Of a stretch of DNA of 29,833 nucleotides, positions 16,260 to 25,160 are shown in pieces (the first letter of the stretch is position 1; each line of letters starts with the position of its first letter). The stretch spans positions 1 through 29,833 of the forward strand of contig JBEGVB010000068.1 in NCBI GenBank assembly GCA_041178545.1, in the 5' to 3' direction. The notes under the pieces were generated by a model. It saw only the letters and a program-made list of their open reading frames with translations, was not told the origin of the DNA and did no database searches. The translations under genes were made by a program, and so were the position numbers. Origin of the DNA: JBEATZ01 sp041178545. GTDB lineage: Bacteria > Planctomycetota > UBA1135 > UBA2386.

Positions 16260-17345
16260 TCAGGACGGCTGCGTCGGCGCGGCCGACTGCTGCTCGCGCA
16301 GGGTGCGCAACCGGAGCTGGCCGCACGCTGCCGAACGGTCGGCACCGCGTTGGCGGCGCACGGTGACCTTGAGGCCGCCTGCGCGCAACTGGTCGGCAAA
16401 GGCGTCGACCCGCGAGCTCGCCGGACGGCGGAGTCCCCTGGCGGCCCGGATCTCCTCGACCTCGTTCCACGGGATCAGGTTGACGGTGCAGGGAACGCCT
16501 TGGAGTCGTTCGACCATGGCCTCGGCGTCCACCGACCGGTCGTTCACGCCCGCGAGCAGCACGACCTCGAAGGTGATCTCGCGTCCCGACTGCTCGAAGT
16601 AGCGTCGCGCGGCCCCGAGGATCTCGGCAACGGGGCTGGTCGCGGTGGGGACCAGCTGCTTGCGGAGCCCGTCGTCTGCCGCGTGCAGGGAGACTGCGAG
16701 GTTGACGCGAGGGTCCGCTGCCGTGAACTCGGCCATCTGGCGCGGGTAGCCCGAGGTGCTCACGGTGATGCGGCGTGCACCCATGCCGATGCCGTCCTCG
16801 TGCTGGATGCGCGCGAGGGCTGCGAGCAGGTTCTGGAGGTTGAGCATGGGCTCGCCCATGCCCATCACGACGAGGTTGGTGAGGGCCGCGCCTGCAGGCA
16901 GCCTGCTGCGTGCGTACAGCACCTGCTCGACGATCTCGCCCGGGCTGAGGTTGCGTCGGACGCCCATCATGCCCGAGGCGCAGAACACGCATGCGACGGG
17001 GCAGCCGGCCTGGGAGGAGACGCACAACGTGATGCGTTCTCCCTCGGGGATGATGACGCACTCGATGGTCTCGCCGTCGTGGAGCCGCAGCAGCAGCTTC
17101 TCGGTGCCGTCCTCGGCGAGGTCGGCCTTCTCGAGGCGGGTGCTGCGCACCGGCATGCGCTGCTCGAGGGCGCTGCGGAGCGCCAGCGGCACGTTCTTCA
17201 GTGCCTCGTAGGAGTCCGCACCGTGCCGGAAGACCCAGTGCCCGACTTGCCGGGCCTGGAACGGCTTGCCACCCAGCTCGACCACCAGCTCCTGCAGCTG
17301 TGGGTCGGTGAGCTCGGTCAGCGCGCGGGCCTGCAAGGGTGCCAT
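16260..17345 (-). CDS. rlmN: Dual-specificity 23S rRNA/tRNA adenine-C2 methyltransferase
   Basis: A radical-SAM enzyme that methylates C2 of A2503 in 23S rRNA and A37 of some tRNAs. The 361 residues start from the ATG 19 bases after the clpX stop; a longer in-frame start (17405) would overlap clpX and adds no family-like sequence. The [4Fe-4S] motif is C115-x3-C119-x2-C122 (GCPVACVFCASG). The two mechanistic cysteines are C108 (TLCVSSQ), 7 residues before the cluster motif as in E. coli, and C341 (SAACGQL). Also present are MGMGEPMLN, the SAM-binding GGE-like site, and TVSTSGYP and NLAVSLHAAD. It ends the tig-clpP-clpX-rlmN run and is probably co-transcribed. Confidence 0.97.
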   Translation of the reverse strand: MAPLQARALTELTDPQLQELVVELGGKPFQARQVGHWVFRHGADSYEALKNVPLALRSALEQRMPVRSTRLEKADLAEDGTEKLLLRLHDGETIECVIIPEGERITLCVSSQAGCPVACVFCASGMMGVRRNLSPGEIVEQVLYARSRLPAGAALTNLVVMGMGEPMLNLQNLLAALARIQHEDGIGMGARRITVSTSGYPRQMAEFTAADPRVNLAVSLHAADDGLRKQLVPTATSPVAEILGAARRYFEQSGREITFEVVLLAGVNDRSVDAEAMVERLQGVPCTVNLIPWNEVEEIRAARGLRRPASSRVDAFADQLRAGGLKVTVRRQRGADRSAACGQLRLRTLREQQSAAPTQPS

Positions 17346-17364
17346 GGCTGGTCCCGGCTGCCGT

Positions 17365-18681
<1,317 letters not shown>

Positions 18682-18727
18682 GGGGTGGGCGCGGGAGCCA
18701 GGCCGTGCGCCTCAGCTCCCGGAGGGA

Positions 18728-18756
18728 ATAGTAGCTTGGAGGGGGGTGAGTCCCCA
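18728..18756 (-). promoter_or_regulatory. Weak internal promoter candidate for clpX
   Basis: Minus-strand TACTAT (18733-18728) with TGGGGA 17 bases upstream would start transcription about 40 bases before clpX. The -35 is poor. A 6-bp hairpin (GTCCCC/GGGGAC, 18750-18767) overlaps it. Confidence 0.25.
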
Positions 18757-18816
18757 GAGCCGGGGACGGCCAAATGCCCGGACCGGGGGCTGGGAGACGT
18801 TGCCTCGCGCAGGCGG

Positions 18817-18838
18817 CGGAGCGCAAGCGGGCGCTCCG
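18817..18838 (-). other. Hairpin 7 bases after clpP
   Basis: CGGAGCGC and GCGCTCCG form a perfect 8-bp stem with a 6-base loop, right after the clpP stop. No U-tract follows, so it is more likely a stability or attenuating structure than a full terminator between clpP and clpX. Confidence 0.4.
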
Positions 18839-18845
18839 GCGCGCG

Positions 18846-19445
18846 TCACTTGCTGTGCTCGACGATCTCGTCGATCAGGCCGTAGGCCTTTGCTTCCTTC
18901 GCGCTCATGAAGAAGTCGCGGTCGCTGTCCTTGGTGACCTGGTCCGCCGACTTGCCGCAGTGCTTGCCGAGCACCTCGCTCAGGGTCTGCTTGAGGCGCA
19001 GGATCTCGTCAGCCTGGATGGAGATGTCCATCGCGGTGCCGCCCACGCCGCCCCACGGCTGGTGGATCATGATGCGGGAGTTCGGCAGCGCATGGCGCTT
19101 GCCCTTGGTGCCTGCGGCGAGCAGTACCGCGCCCATGGATGCCGCCTGGCCGATGCAGTAGGTCGAGACCGGGCAGGACACGAACTGGATGGTGTCGTAG
19201 ATCGCCAGGCCTGCCGTGACGCTGCCGCCCGGGGTGTTGAGGAACAGGTTGATGTCCTGTGCCTTGTTCTCCTTCTGGAGGAACAGCAGCTGGGCGATCA
19301 CTGCGTTCGCCACCTGGTCGTCGATCGGCGAACCGATGAAGACGATGCGGTCCTCGAGCAGGCGGCTGTAGATGTCGTACTGGCGCTCTCCGCGGCCGGT
19401 CTTCTCGATGACGAACGGGATGATGTAGTCGTTGGCGATGGTCAT
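18846..19445 (-). CDS. clpP: ATP-dependent Clp protease proteolytic subunit
   Basis: The serine peptidase that forms the two-ring barrel of ClpXP. The 199 residues contain the catalytic triad S103 (GQAASMGA), H128 (RIMIHQPWGG) and D177 (DSDRDFFM), and the oxyanion-loop glycines NTPGGSVTAGLAIYD (70-84). The N-terminus (MTIANDYIIPFVIEKTGRGERQYD) is the standard one, with the axial-loop Pro and the short propeptide-like start. It lies 40 bases after tig and upstream of clpX in the same direction, the common tig-clpP-clpX order. All catalytic residues are present, so it is expected to be the housekeeping ClpP rather than an inactive paralogue. Confidence 0.98.
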   Translation of the reverse strand: MTIANDYIIPFVIEKTGRGERQYDIYSRLLEDRIVFIGSPIDDQVANAVIAQLLFLQKENKAQDINLFLNTPGGSVTAGLAIYDTIQFVSCPVSTYCIGQAASMGAVLLAAGTKGKRHALPNSRIMIHQPWGGVGGTAMDISIQADEILRLKQTLSEVLGKHCGKSADQVTKDSDRDFFMSAKEAKAYGLIDEIVEHSK

Positions 19446-19485
19446 GGCGGGTCGGGGTCGGCCGGGACAAGGACCCCGGGCCTCA

Positions 19486-20781
19486 CTAGGCCTTCTTATC
19501 GACGATTCGAGCGTTCGATCTAAGGAATTCCCGCACCTTGCGTTCCATCAGGGCGAGCCGGAGCTCGTTGATCTGGTTGTTCTGCTGCAGGTACTCGACC
19601 ACCTGCTGGGGGGTGGCGTTGTTCTGCTGCGCCACGACCTGGATCTCCTGCCACATTTCCTCGTCGGTGACGGCCATCTTCTCCTGACGGGCGACGGCAT
19701 CGATGAGGAAGAACAGCTTGACCCTGCGTTCGGCGTCGGTGCGCGCCTCGGCCTTGGACTCCTCGACCTTCTTCTCGATGTCCTCCTTGGGGGCACCGTT
19801 CTGCTCGAGGCGACGGGCGAAGTTCATCAGGCTGGCCTGCGCCTGCTCGGTGACGAGGCTCTCGGGCAGGGCGAACTCGTGTCCCTTGAGCAGGTGATCG
19901 AGGCAGACTTCCTCCTGGCGGAGCTTGCCGACGCGCTCCTTCTCGTGGCCGATGCGGACCAGCAGGTCCGCGCGCAGTGCCGCCAGGCTCTCGAACTCCA
20001 GTGACTTGGCGAGCTCGTCGTCGACCGGGGCGCCCGCGACGCGCAGCACCTCGAGGACGGCGATGCGGATCTTGCCGCCCTTGCCGCGTACGGCTTCCTT
20101 CTCGAAGGTGGCGGGGAAGGTCAGTTCCAGCTCGATCTGCTGGCCGGCGGTGGCACCGACGAGTGCCTTGGCGAACGCCTCGGCATTGGTGCCGGCGACG
20201 GGGATGCGGGTGTTGAGCTGCACGGCCTTGCGCTCGTGCACCACGGTGCCCGCCTCGTCGACGAACGTCAGGTCGGACTTGACGAAGTCACCGTCCTGGG
20301 CCGGTTCCTCGACCTTCTTGATGGAGCGCTTCTGGTTGGAGACCTCCTTGAGGGCGTTGTCCACGTCGGTCTCGTTGGCGACCGGGTCGAAGGCCTCGAC
20401 CTCGATGCCCTTCGTCTCGCCGAGGGTGAACTCGGGCTTGACGTCGACCTTCACCTGGAACTCCAGCGGTGTGCCCTTGGCGAGCACCAGCTTGTCGAAG
20501 TTCTCGATGTGGGCGCGACCGACCGGGACCAGCTGCTTCTCGCGGCAGGCGTCGCCGAACATCTGGTTGACCAGTTGTTCCTTGGCCTGGCCGGTGATGC
20601 TGTCGCCGAGGCGCTTCTCCAGCACCTTGCGCGGGACCTTGCCGGGGCGGAAGCCCTTCATCTGCACCTGCTGGTTCGCGGAGGCGAACATCTCGTCCAA
20701 GTGCTTCTGGATGCGATCGGCAGGGACCTTGATGGTGACCGTGCGGCTGCAGGGGCCGTTCTCGACTACCTCGACGTGCAT
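19486..20781 (-). CDS. tig: Trigger factor (ribosome-bound chaperone and peptidyl-prolyl isomerase)
   Basis: Folding helper at the ribosomal exit tunnel. The 431 residues match the family (432 in E. coli). The N-terminal ribosome-binding domain carries the signature GFRPGKVP at 43-50. An FKBP-like isomerase domain covers roughly 150-245 (EPAQDGDFVKSDLTFVDEAG to RIAVLEV). The helical C-terminal chaperone domain follows, ending VREFLRSNARIVDKKA. I start it at the ATG at 20781, directly before the conserved HVEVVENG strand; a longer open frame upstream is Pro/Arg-rich and not family-like. It begins the protein-quality-control run tig-clpP-clpX, with a housekeeping promoter candidate about 70 bases upstream. 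The stop is TAG. Confidence 0.97.
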   Translation of the reverse strand: MHVEVVENGPCSRTVTIKVPADRIQKHLDEMFASANQQVQMKGFRPGKVPRKVLEKRLGDSITGQAKEQLVNQMFGDACREKQLVPVGRAHIENFDKLVLAKGTPLEFQVKVDVKPEFTLGETKGIEVEAFDPVANETDVDNALKEVSNQKRSIKKVEEPAQDGDFVKSDLTFVDEAGTVVHERKAVQLNTRIPVAGTNAEAFAKALVGATAGQQIELELTFPATFEKEAVRGKGGKIRIAVLEVLRVAGAPVDDELAKSLEFESLAALRADLLVRIGHEKERVGKLRQEEVCLDHLLKGHEFALPESLVTEQAQASLMNFARRLEQNGAPKEDIEKKVEESKAEARTDAERRVKLFFLIDAVARQEKMAVTDEEMWQEIQVVAQQNNATPQQVVEYLQQNNQINELRLALMERKVREFLRSNARIVDKKA

Positions 20782-20849
20782 GGCTGCGCTTGCTCTGGAA
20801 AGGCGTTGCGGCGCCGGGACGGCCCGGCGGCTCGGATTGGGGGGCGAGC

Positions 20850-20878
20850 ATCTTGGCAATGCACCCAGCAGGGGTCAA
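20850..20878 (-). promoter_or_regulatory. Putative promoter of the tig-clpP-clpX-rlmN run
   Basis: On the minus strand, TTGACC (20878-20873, 5/6 to the housekeeping -35) is separated by exactly 17 bases from CAAGAT (20855-20850, 3/6 to -10). Transcription would start about 60 bases before the tig ATG. Confidence 0.45.
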
Positions 20879-20939
20879 GGTCGCCGGGACGCCCGTGGCA
20901 CGGATCCCCCTGGGCCGACCGCTCCCCGCCCGCGGCGCG

Positions 20940-22226
20940 TCACTTGGCGAGGCTGGCGAGCCAGGCCTTGAGTGCGTCCTGCTGGAAGGCCTCCTGCACG
21001 GCAGGGTCCTGCCGGCAGAGGTTCTCCACGTCCGCGGCGCCGACCTCGGCTGCCTGCAGGTTCTTGAGGACGGCCGTCCACTTGCGCCGGTGAGCCTCGA
21101 TGCGCGCCATCATGGTGAGGGAGCGCCGGGACAGGCTCCGGCTGTCGCTGTAGGCGACGGCCTTCTCGAAGTCGTCGAGGGCGTCGGACCACTTCTCCAC
21201 GGCGAAGTAGAGGTTGCCGCGCAACTCGTACAGCGAGGCATCGCGCTTGCGGCGCGGTTCGGCGAGCTGCTTGTTGATGTTGCGGAAGGTCTTCTCGAGA
21301 CCGCTGCGGTCGCCCAAGGCCTTGAGCGTGGTGCAGGCCTCCAATGTGAGCGCTCCGGCCTCGTCGGCGTCGAGGATCGTCAGCAGGCGCTCGACCGTCG
21401 GCTTGTGACCGGCCGGCGCAACCCTCGCGAGGGACTCCACCAGCAAACGGGTGTCGGTTGCGTCGAGGGTGCCCGTGTCCAGCAGGCCCAGCAGGGCGCG
21501 CGCCGCGCCGTCGTGCTCCCGTGCGGTGAGTCCGAGGAAGTGGGCGTAGAGCTGCAGCAGCTTGGCGTCCTTCTCCCTGGCCATTGCGGCGAGGGCGGGG
21601 TCGACGGCGCCCACGGGTCGGACGGCCACCAGGAAGTCGAGCGCGGACTCGCGGTCCTTGCGGTTCTCGGCGCCCAGCAGCGCCACGATGCGCGGGGTCG
21701 ACGCCACCGCGCGCAGCCGAGCGAGGGCCAGGACGACAAGCGCACGTTCCTCGGGCTCGGAGGTGGCGACCATGGCGTCCAGTGCCGTGGCCGCGCGCGG
21801 CGAAGCCGTGGCCCCGAGGAGTCGGATGCCCTCGACGCGGCCGGTTTCGTTCGGCCCCGCGGCCAGCTCGACCAGGGCGTCCACGAAGGCGCTGGTGTCC
21901 ATGCGCTCGAGCACGCGTCTGCAGTTGGCGGCGAGTTGCCGCGCCTCGGTGCCACCCTTGGGCGGGGCAAGCTTCTCCAGCAGCATGGGTGCAACGGCCT
22001 CGCCCAGCGCGGCCACCTCCTCGATCCGCTTCTCGAGGTACTTCTCGTTGCCCTTGTACTCGAGCGCGAGGTCGGCCCAGAACGGGGTGAGTGCCTTCTC
22101 GCCTGCTGCACGCTGGGCCTCCGCCCGGGCGCGCGCCAGCGCCGGCAGCTCCGCGAGGGAGACCTGCCCCAGGAGGGGCGCATGCAGGGCGCAACCGAGT
22201 GCGAGCACGGACAGGACACGACGCAT
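20940..22226 (-). CDS. Exported HEAT/TPR-repeat protein of unknown function
   Basis: I do not recognise a specific family. The 428 residues start with a signal peptide (MRRVLSVLALGCALHAPLLGQ). The LGC at 10-12 is a poor lipobox, so cleavage near residue 20 is more likely than lipidation. Residues of about 60-330 are alpha-helical repeats of HEAT type, with recurring Ala/Leu-rich helix pairs and phrases such as VDALVELAAGPNETGRVEGI and SPRAATALDAMVATSEPEER. Near 335-400 the pattern changes to TPR-like helices (LYELRGNLYFAVEKWSDALD). It contains no catalytic motif. It probably serves as a periplasmic or outer-surface binding scaffold. The ATG is preceded 7 bases earlier by TACACT, and the open frame upstream of it is Arg/Pro-rich and not protein-like. 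It is in the same direction as tig but 158 bases away. Confidence 0.85.
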   Translation of the reverse strand: MRRVLSVLALGCALHAPLLGQVSLAELPALARARAEAQRAAGEKALTPFWADLALEYKGNEKYLEKRIEEVAALGEAVAPMLLEKLAPPKGGTEARQLAANCRRVLERMDTSAFVDALVELAAGPNETGRVEGIRLLGATASPRAATALDAMVATSEPEERALVVLALARLRAVASTPRIVALLGAENRKDRESALDFLVAVRPVGAVDPALAAMAREKDAKLLQLYAHFLGLTAREHDGAARALLGLLDTGTLDATDTRLLVESLARVAPAGHKPTVERLLTILDADEAGALTLEACTTLKALGDRSGLEKTFRNINKQLAEPRRKRDASLYELRGNLYFAVEKWSDALDDFEKAVAYSDSRSLSRRSLTMMARIEAHRRKWTAVLKNLQAAEVGAADVENLCRQDPAVQEAFQQDALKAWLASLAK

Positions 22227-22233
22227 GGGCGGC

Positions 22234-22239
22234 AGTGTA
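22234..22239 (-). promoter_or_regulatory. Possible -10 element of the HEAT/TPR gene
   Basis: Minus-strand TACACT ends 7 bases before the ATG at 22226, the spacing expected for a leaderless message. It has no Shine-Dalgarno character. No clear -35 is seen 17 bases further upstream. Confidence 0.4.
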
Positions 22240-22355
22240 GTGGGGGCGGGGACCGGATGGCGTGCGGATTCCGCGGGCCGTGCTGCACCTGCCCATGGTT
22301 GCGGGCGGTCCACCGGCAGCTCAAGCGGCGCGGAACCGTCGCCGATCCCCTTCGC

Positions 22356-22526
22356 ATGTGGAACCACGTGCTGCGCAACCGCGAGATGCTGCGGGCCATC
22401 GCGTCCCGGACGCGCCCTGCGACCGATGCGGGTCCGGACGTCCGCGTCATCCGCAGGGTCCGCAGGGACCGCGAGGCCGCCCAGCTGGTGGCCTTGAGCC
22501 GCAGGCACCTGCTGGGCTCCAACTGA
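22356..22526 (+). CDS. Small basic hypothetical protein (56 aa)
   Basis: A short ORF in the gap before mnmG, which I do not recognise. It encodes 56 residues starting MWNHVLRNREMLRAIASR and is rich in Arg (about one in five residues), with no membrane segment and no cysteine. Support for coding is its very high third-position GC (over 90 percent of codons end in G or C) and its fit in an otherwise unexplained gap. Against it, no Shine-Dalgarno precedes the ATG, and GC-rich DNA often yields such frames by chance. The stop lies 44 bases before the mnmG GTG. If real it might bind nucleic acid, judged by charge alone. Confidence 0.5.
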   Translation: MWNHVLRNREMLRAIASRTRPATDAGPDVRVIRRVRRDREAAQLVALSRRHLLGSN

Positions 22527-22555
22527 CGACGGCTGGTCCCCTGCTGGACGACCGC

Positions 22556-22561
22556 TAACGT
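22556..22561 (+). promoter_or_regulatory. Possible -10 element of mnmG
   Basis: TAACGT ends 9 bases before the GTG at 22571, implying a very short leader. No purine-rich Shine-Dalgarno lies in the interval (CTCCCGCCC). The -35 region is not convincing. Confidence 0.35.
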
Positions 22562-22570
22562 CTCCCGCCC

Positions 22571-24412
22571 GTGCGGGACTTCGACGTGATCGTGGTGGGC
22601 GGCGGCCATGCCGGCTCCGAGGCAGCACTCGCGAGTGCGAGGATGGGCCATGCCACCGCCATGGTGGTGCTCGACCCCGCGGCGATCGGCAGGATGAGCT
22701 GCAACCCGGCGATCGGCGGCATCGCCAAGGGCCAGCTGGTGCGCGAGGTCGACGCGCTGGGTGGCGCGATGGGTCTCGCCACGGACGAGACCGGCATCCA
22801 GTTCCGCATGCTGAACACCAGCAAGGGACCCGCCGTGCGCTCGCCGCGCGCCCAGTGCGACCGCGAGGCCTACAACGCGGCGGTCGTGCGCCACGTGCTT
22901 GCGCAGGCAAGGCTCACGGTGGTCGCAGGCGAGGCTGTCGGTCTCGAGACCCGTGTCGACGACTCGGCGGGCGGGCACGTGGTGTGTGGCGTGCGGCTCG
23001 CGGACGGCACCGTCCTGCACGCACCTGCCGTGGTGCTCACCACCGGCACCTTCCTCGCCGGACGGCTGTTCGCGGGCGAGTGGGAGGCTGACGGCGGACG
23101 GCACGGGGAGCGCGCGGCCTCGCGCATCAGCGCGAGCCTCCGCTCGCTCGGGCTGCGGCTCGGCCGGCACAAGACCGGCACGCCGCCGCGCCTGCACCGC
23201 GACTCGATCCGCTACGACGCGCTGGTGGAACAGCACGGGGACGCCCAGCCGGTGCCGTTCTCGTTCCGCACCCGCCGCCTCGACGTGGTGCAGCAGAGCT
23301 GCTGGATCACGCGCACCACCGAGCGCACCCACGAGATCATCCGTGCTGGGGCCCACCGGTCGCCCATGTACCAGGGCAGGATCCAGGGTGTCGGGCCGCG
23401 CTACTGCCCGTCGGTCGAGGACAAGGTGATGCGGTTCGCGGACCAGCCCAGCCACCAGGTGTTCCTGGAGCCGGAGGGGGTGCACTCGGTGGAGGTCTAC
23501 CCCAATGGCATCAGCACGAGCCTGCCCGAGGACGTGCAGCTGGCGTTCCTCCGCACGATCCCTGGCCTCGAGGACGTGGTGGTGCTGCGGCCGGGGTACG
23601 CGGTGGAGTACGACCACCTGGTGACCGACCAGCTGCGCGGCGACCTCCAGGTGGCCGGCGTCCGCGGGCTGTTCGCCGCGGGGCAGGTCAACGGCACCAG
23701 TGGCTACGAGGAGGCTGCGGGACAGGGGCTCGTCGCCGGCGCGAATGCGGCGCTGTTCGTGCGCGGCGAGGGGCCGTTCGTGCTGGACCGCGCGACGGCG
23801 TACCTGGGCGTGATGGTCGACGACCTCTGCCGCGTGAACCCGAGCGAGCCCTACCGCATGTTCACCAGCCGCGCCGAGTACCGCCTGCTGCTGCGCAGCG
23901 ACAACGCCGACCGCAGGCTCACTCCCATCGGTCGCTCGCTCGGCCTCGTGGACGAGGGTGCGGCCGCCAGTGTCGGGCGCAAGGAGCAGCGCATCCTCGC
24001 CGCGCGGAAGCTGCTCGACCTCGAGCGCCACGAGGGCCGTACCCTGTGCGAGTGGCTGCGCAGGCCCGAGGTGGTGGTGGACCAGCTCTGCAGCTGGAAC
24101 CCGTTGCTCGCGGGCATGGGGCTCGGCCCCGACGAGCTCTCGGAGCTGGAGGCCGAGGTCAAGTACGAGGGCTACGTGGCGAGGCAGGCCATGGAGGTGG
24201 AGCGGCTGCGGCGGATGGAGGGGACGAAGCTGCCGCCCTCGCTCGACTACCGCTCGGTGCCCGGACTCTCGTCCGAGGCGCGGGCACGGCTCGAGCAACG
24301 TCGCCCGATCACCCTCGGCGAGGCCTCGCGCATCCCGGGTGTACGACAGGCCGACCTGCAGCTGCTGCTGGTGGTGCTGCGGCGCGCACCCGCAGGCGCC
24401 TCGGGCGCCTGA
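22571..24412 (+). CDS. mnmG: tRNA uridine-34 5-carboxymethylaminomethyl modification enzyme
   Basis: FAD enzyme that, with the GTPase MnmE, installs the cmnm5/nm5 group on U34 of tRNAs reading split codon boxes. The 613 residues compare with 629 in E. coli. The FAD site VIVVGGGHAGSEAALASARMG is at residues 6-26. The family cysteine motif IGRMSCNPAIGGIAKGQLVREVDALGG follows, along with TGTFLAG, GPRYCPSVEDKV, and the late FAD segment FAAGQVNGTSGYEEAAGQGL. The C-terminal helical domain that binds MnmE is present. The GTG start is the only one that gives the normal N-terminus. mnmE is not in the window, nor are rsmG/parAB, so this is not the gidA-oriC arrangement. Confidence 0.98.
   Translation: MRDFDVIVVGGGHAGSEAALASARMGHATAMVVLDPAAIGRMSCNPAIGGIAKGQLVREVDALGGAMGLATDETGIQFRMLNTSKGPAVRSPRAQCDREAYNAAVVRHVLAQARLTVVAGEAVGLETRVDDSAGGHVVCGVRLADGTVLHAPAVVLTTGTFLAGRLFAGEWEADGGRHGERAASRISASLRSLGLRLGRHKTGTPPRLHRDSIRYDALVEQHGDAQPVPFSFRTRRLDVVQQSCWITRTTERTHEIIRAGAHRSPMYQGRIQGVGPRYCPSVEDKVMRFADQPSHQVFLEPEGVHSVEVYPNGISTSLPEDVQLAFLRTIPGLEDVVVLRPGYAVEYDHLVTDQLRGDLQVAGVRGLFAAGQVNGTSGYEEAAGQGLVAGANAALFVRGEGPFVLDRATAYLGVMVDDLCRVNPSEPYRMFTSRAEYRLLLRSDNADRRLTPIGRSLGLVDEGAAASVGRKEQRILAARKLLDLERHEGRTLCEWLRRPEVVVDQLCSWNPLLAGMGLGPDELSELEAEVKYEGYVARQAMEVERLRRMEGTKLPPSLDYRSVPGLSSEARARLEQRRPITLGEASRIPGVRQADLQLLLVVLRRAPAGASGA
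24393..24411. other. Hairpin at the mnmG/ruvA convergence
   Basis: CAGGCGCC, loop TCG, GGCGCCTG form a perfect 8-bp stem that includes the mnmG stop region, 7 bases from the ruvA stop. It could act in both directions, but no T-tract follows on either side, and it also codes for the last residues of MnmG. Confidence 0.35.
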
Positions 24413-24418
24413 GCGCGG

Positions 24419-25006
24419 TCACATCTGCAGCACGGCGCGCACGAGTTCCTCGGTCGATGCCGAGTTGCTGCGGCTGCGGGCCTTCTCCACCTTCTCCTTG
24501 GCCTCCTTCTCGGAGTAGCCGAGGGTGAGCAGTGCTGCAATCGCGTCCGTGGACGACTGCGGAACCAGCTCGACTGCCGCGGTGGAGCGTTCGGTGCCGA
24601 GGTCGAGCTTCTGCATCACCTCGCGCAGCTCGAGGCAGAGGCGCTCTGCAGTCTTCTGGCCGATTCCCTTCACGCGGCGCAGCGAGGCCACGTCGCCGCG
24701 GGCGAGGATGCCCACGAGGTCCCCCGGGGCGTGCACGCTCAGGAGCGAGAGCGCGATCGTCGGGCCCACGCCCGACACGTTGAGCAGCCGCTTCGCCAGG
24801 TCCCGCTCGCCGCGCGTCGAGAACCCGAGCAGCGAGGGCATCCCGTCGACCACGTGCAGGATGGTGTGCAGCGTGTGCGAGCGGCCCACCGGCAGCGCGT
24901 TGGCCGCGTTGACCGGGACCTTGAGCTCGTAGCCGATGCCGTTCACCCGCAGCACCACGCGCGTGCCCATGGTCTCGCAGATCTCGCCGACGAGGTGGTC
25001 GTACAT
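24419..25006 (-). CDS. ruvA: Holliday junction branch migration protein RuvA
   Basis: The DNA-binding subunit that holds four-way junctions open while RuvB drives branch migration. The 195 residues are close to the usual 200. The N-terminal OB-fold begins MYDHLVGEICETMGTRVVLRVNGIGYEL. Two helix-hairpin-helix motifs follow, LLNVSGVGPTIALSLLS (about 91-107) and RRVKGIGQKTAERLCLELRE (about 126-145). The C-terminal RuvB-binding domain has DAIAALLTLGYSEKEA. ruvB and ruvC are not adjacent: the downstream neighbour is the convergent mnmG, and the upstream one is divergent. So it appears to be a single-gene unit with its own promoter (25015-25043). Confidence 0.97.
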   Translation of the reverse strand: MYDHLVGEICETMGTRVVLRVNGIGYELKVPVNAANALPVGRSHTLHTILHVVDGMPSLLGFSTRGERDLAKRLLNVSGVGPTIALSLLSVHAPGDLVGILARGDVASLRRVKGIGQKTAERLCLELREVMQKLDLGTERSTAAVELVPQSSTDAIAALLTLGYSEKEAKEKVEKARSRSNSASTEELVRAVLQM

Positions 25007-25014
25007 GGTTGCGG

Positions 25015-25043
25015 AGTGGAACGTGCCGCGGGCACGGACTCAA
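25015..25043 (-). promoter_or_regulatory. Putative ruvA promoter
   Basis: Minus-strand TTGAGT (25043-25038), a 17-base spacer and TCCACT (25020-25015) precede the ruvA ATG by 8 bases, again implying little or no leader. Each element matches the consensus only partly (4/6 and 3/6). The rest of the 154-base ruvA-sulfatase gap shows nothing else that I can identify. Confidence 0.35.
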
Positions 25044-25147
25044 GGGTTGCGCGGCGTGCAGCTGCAGCCGCCGAGGCGTCGCGGTCGACCGCAGCAGCAG
25101 TTCGTGGCGCTGTCACTTGCGGCAGTTCGCCACCGGGCCCGGTCGAC

Positions 25148-25153
25148 TAGGAT
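25148..25153 (+). promoter_or_regulatory. Possible -10 or Shine-Dalgarno of the sulfatase gene
   Basis: TAGGAT ends 7 bases before the GTG at 25161, the same hexamer and almost the same spacing as at purD. Its AGGA core could equally be a ribosome-binding site 8 bases from the start. Confidence 0.4.
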
Positions 25154-25160
25154 GTGACCC

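Noticed and set aside
18750..18767. A 6-bp hairpin (GTCCCC/GGGGAC) as a clpP terminator
   Set aside because: The stem is short, lacks a U-tract, and clpX follows in the same direction. It is kept only as a remark under the clpX promoter candidate.
22227..24418. A replication origin near mnmG (gidA)
   Set aside because: No AT-rich segment, DnaA-box cluster, dnaA, rsmG or par genes are present.
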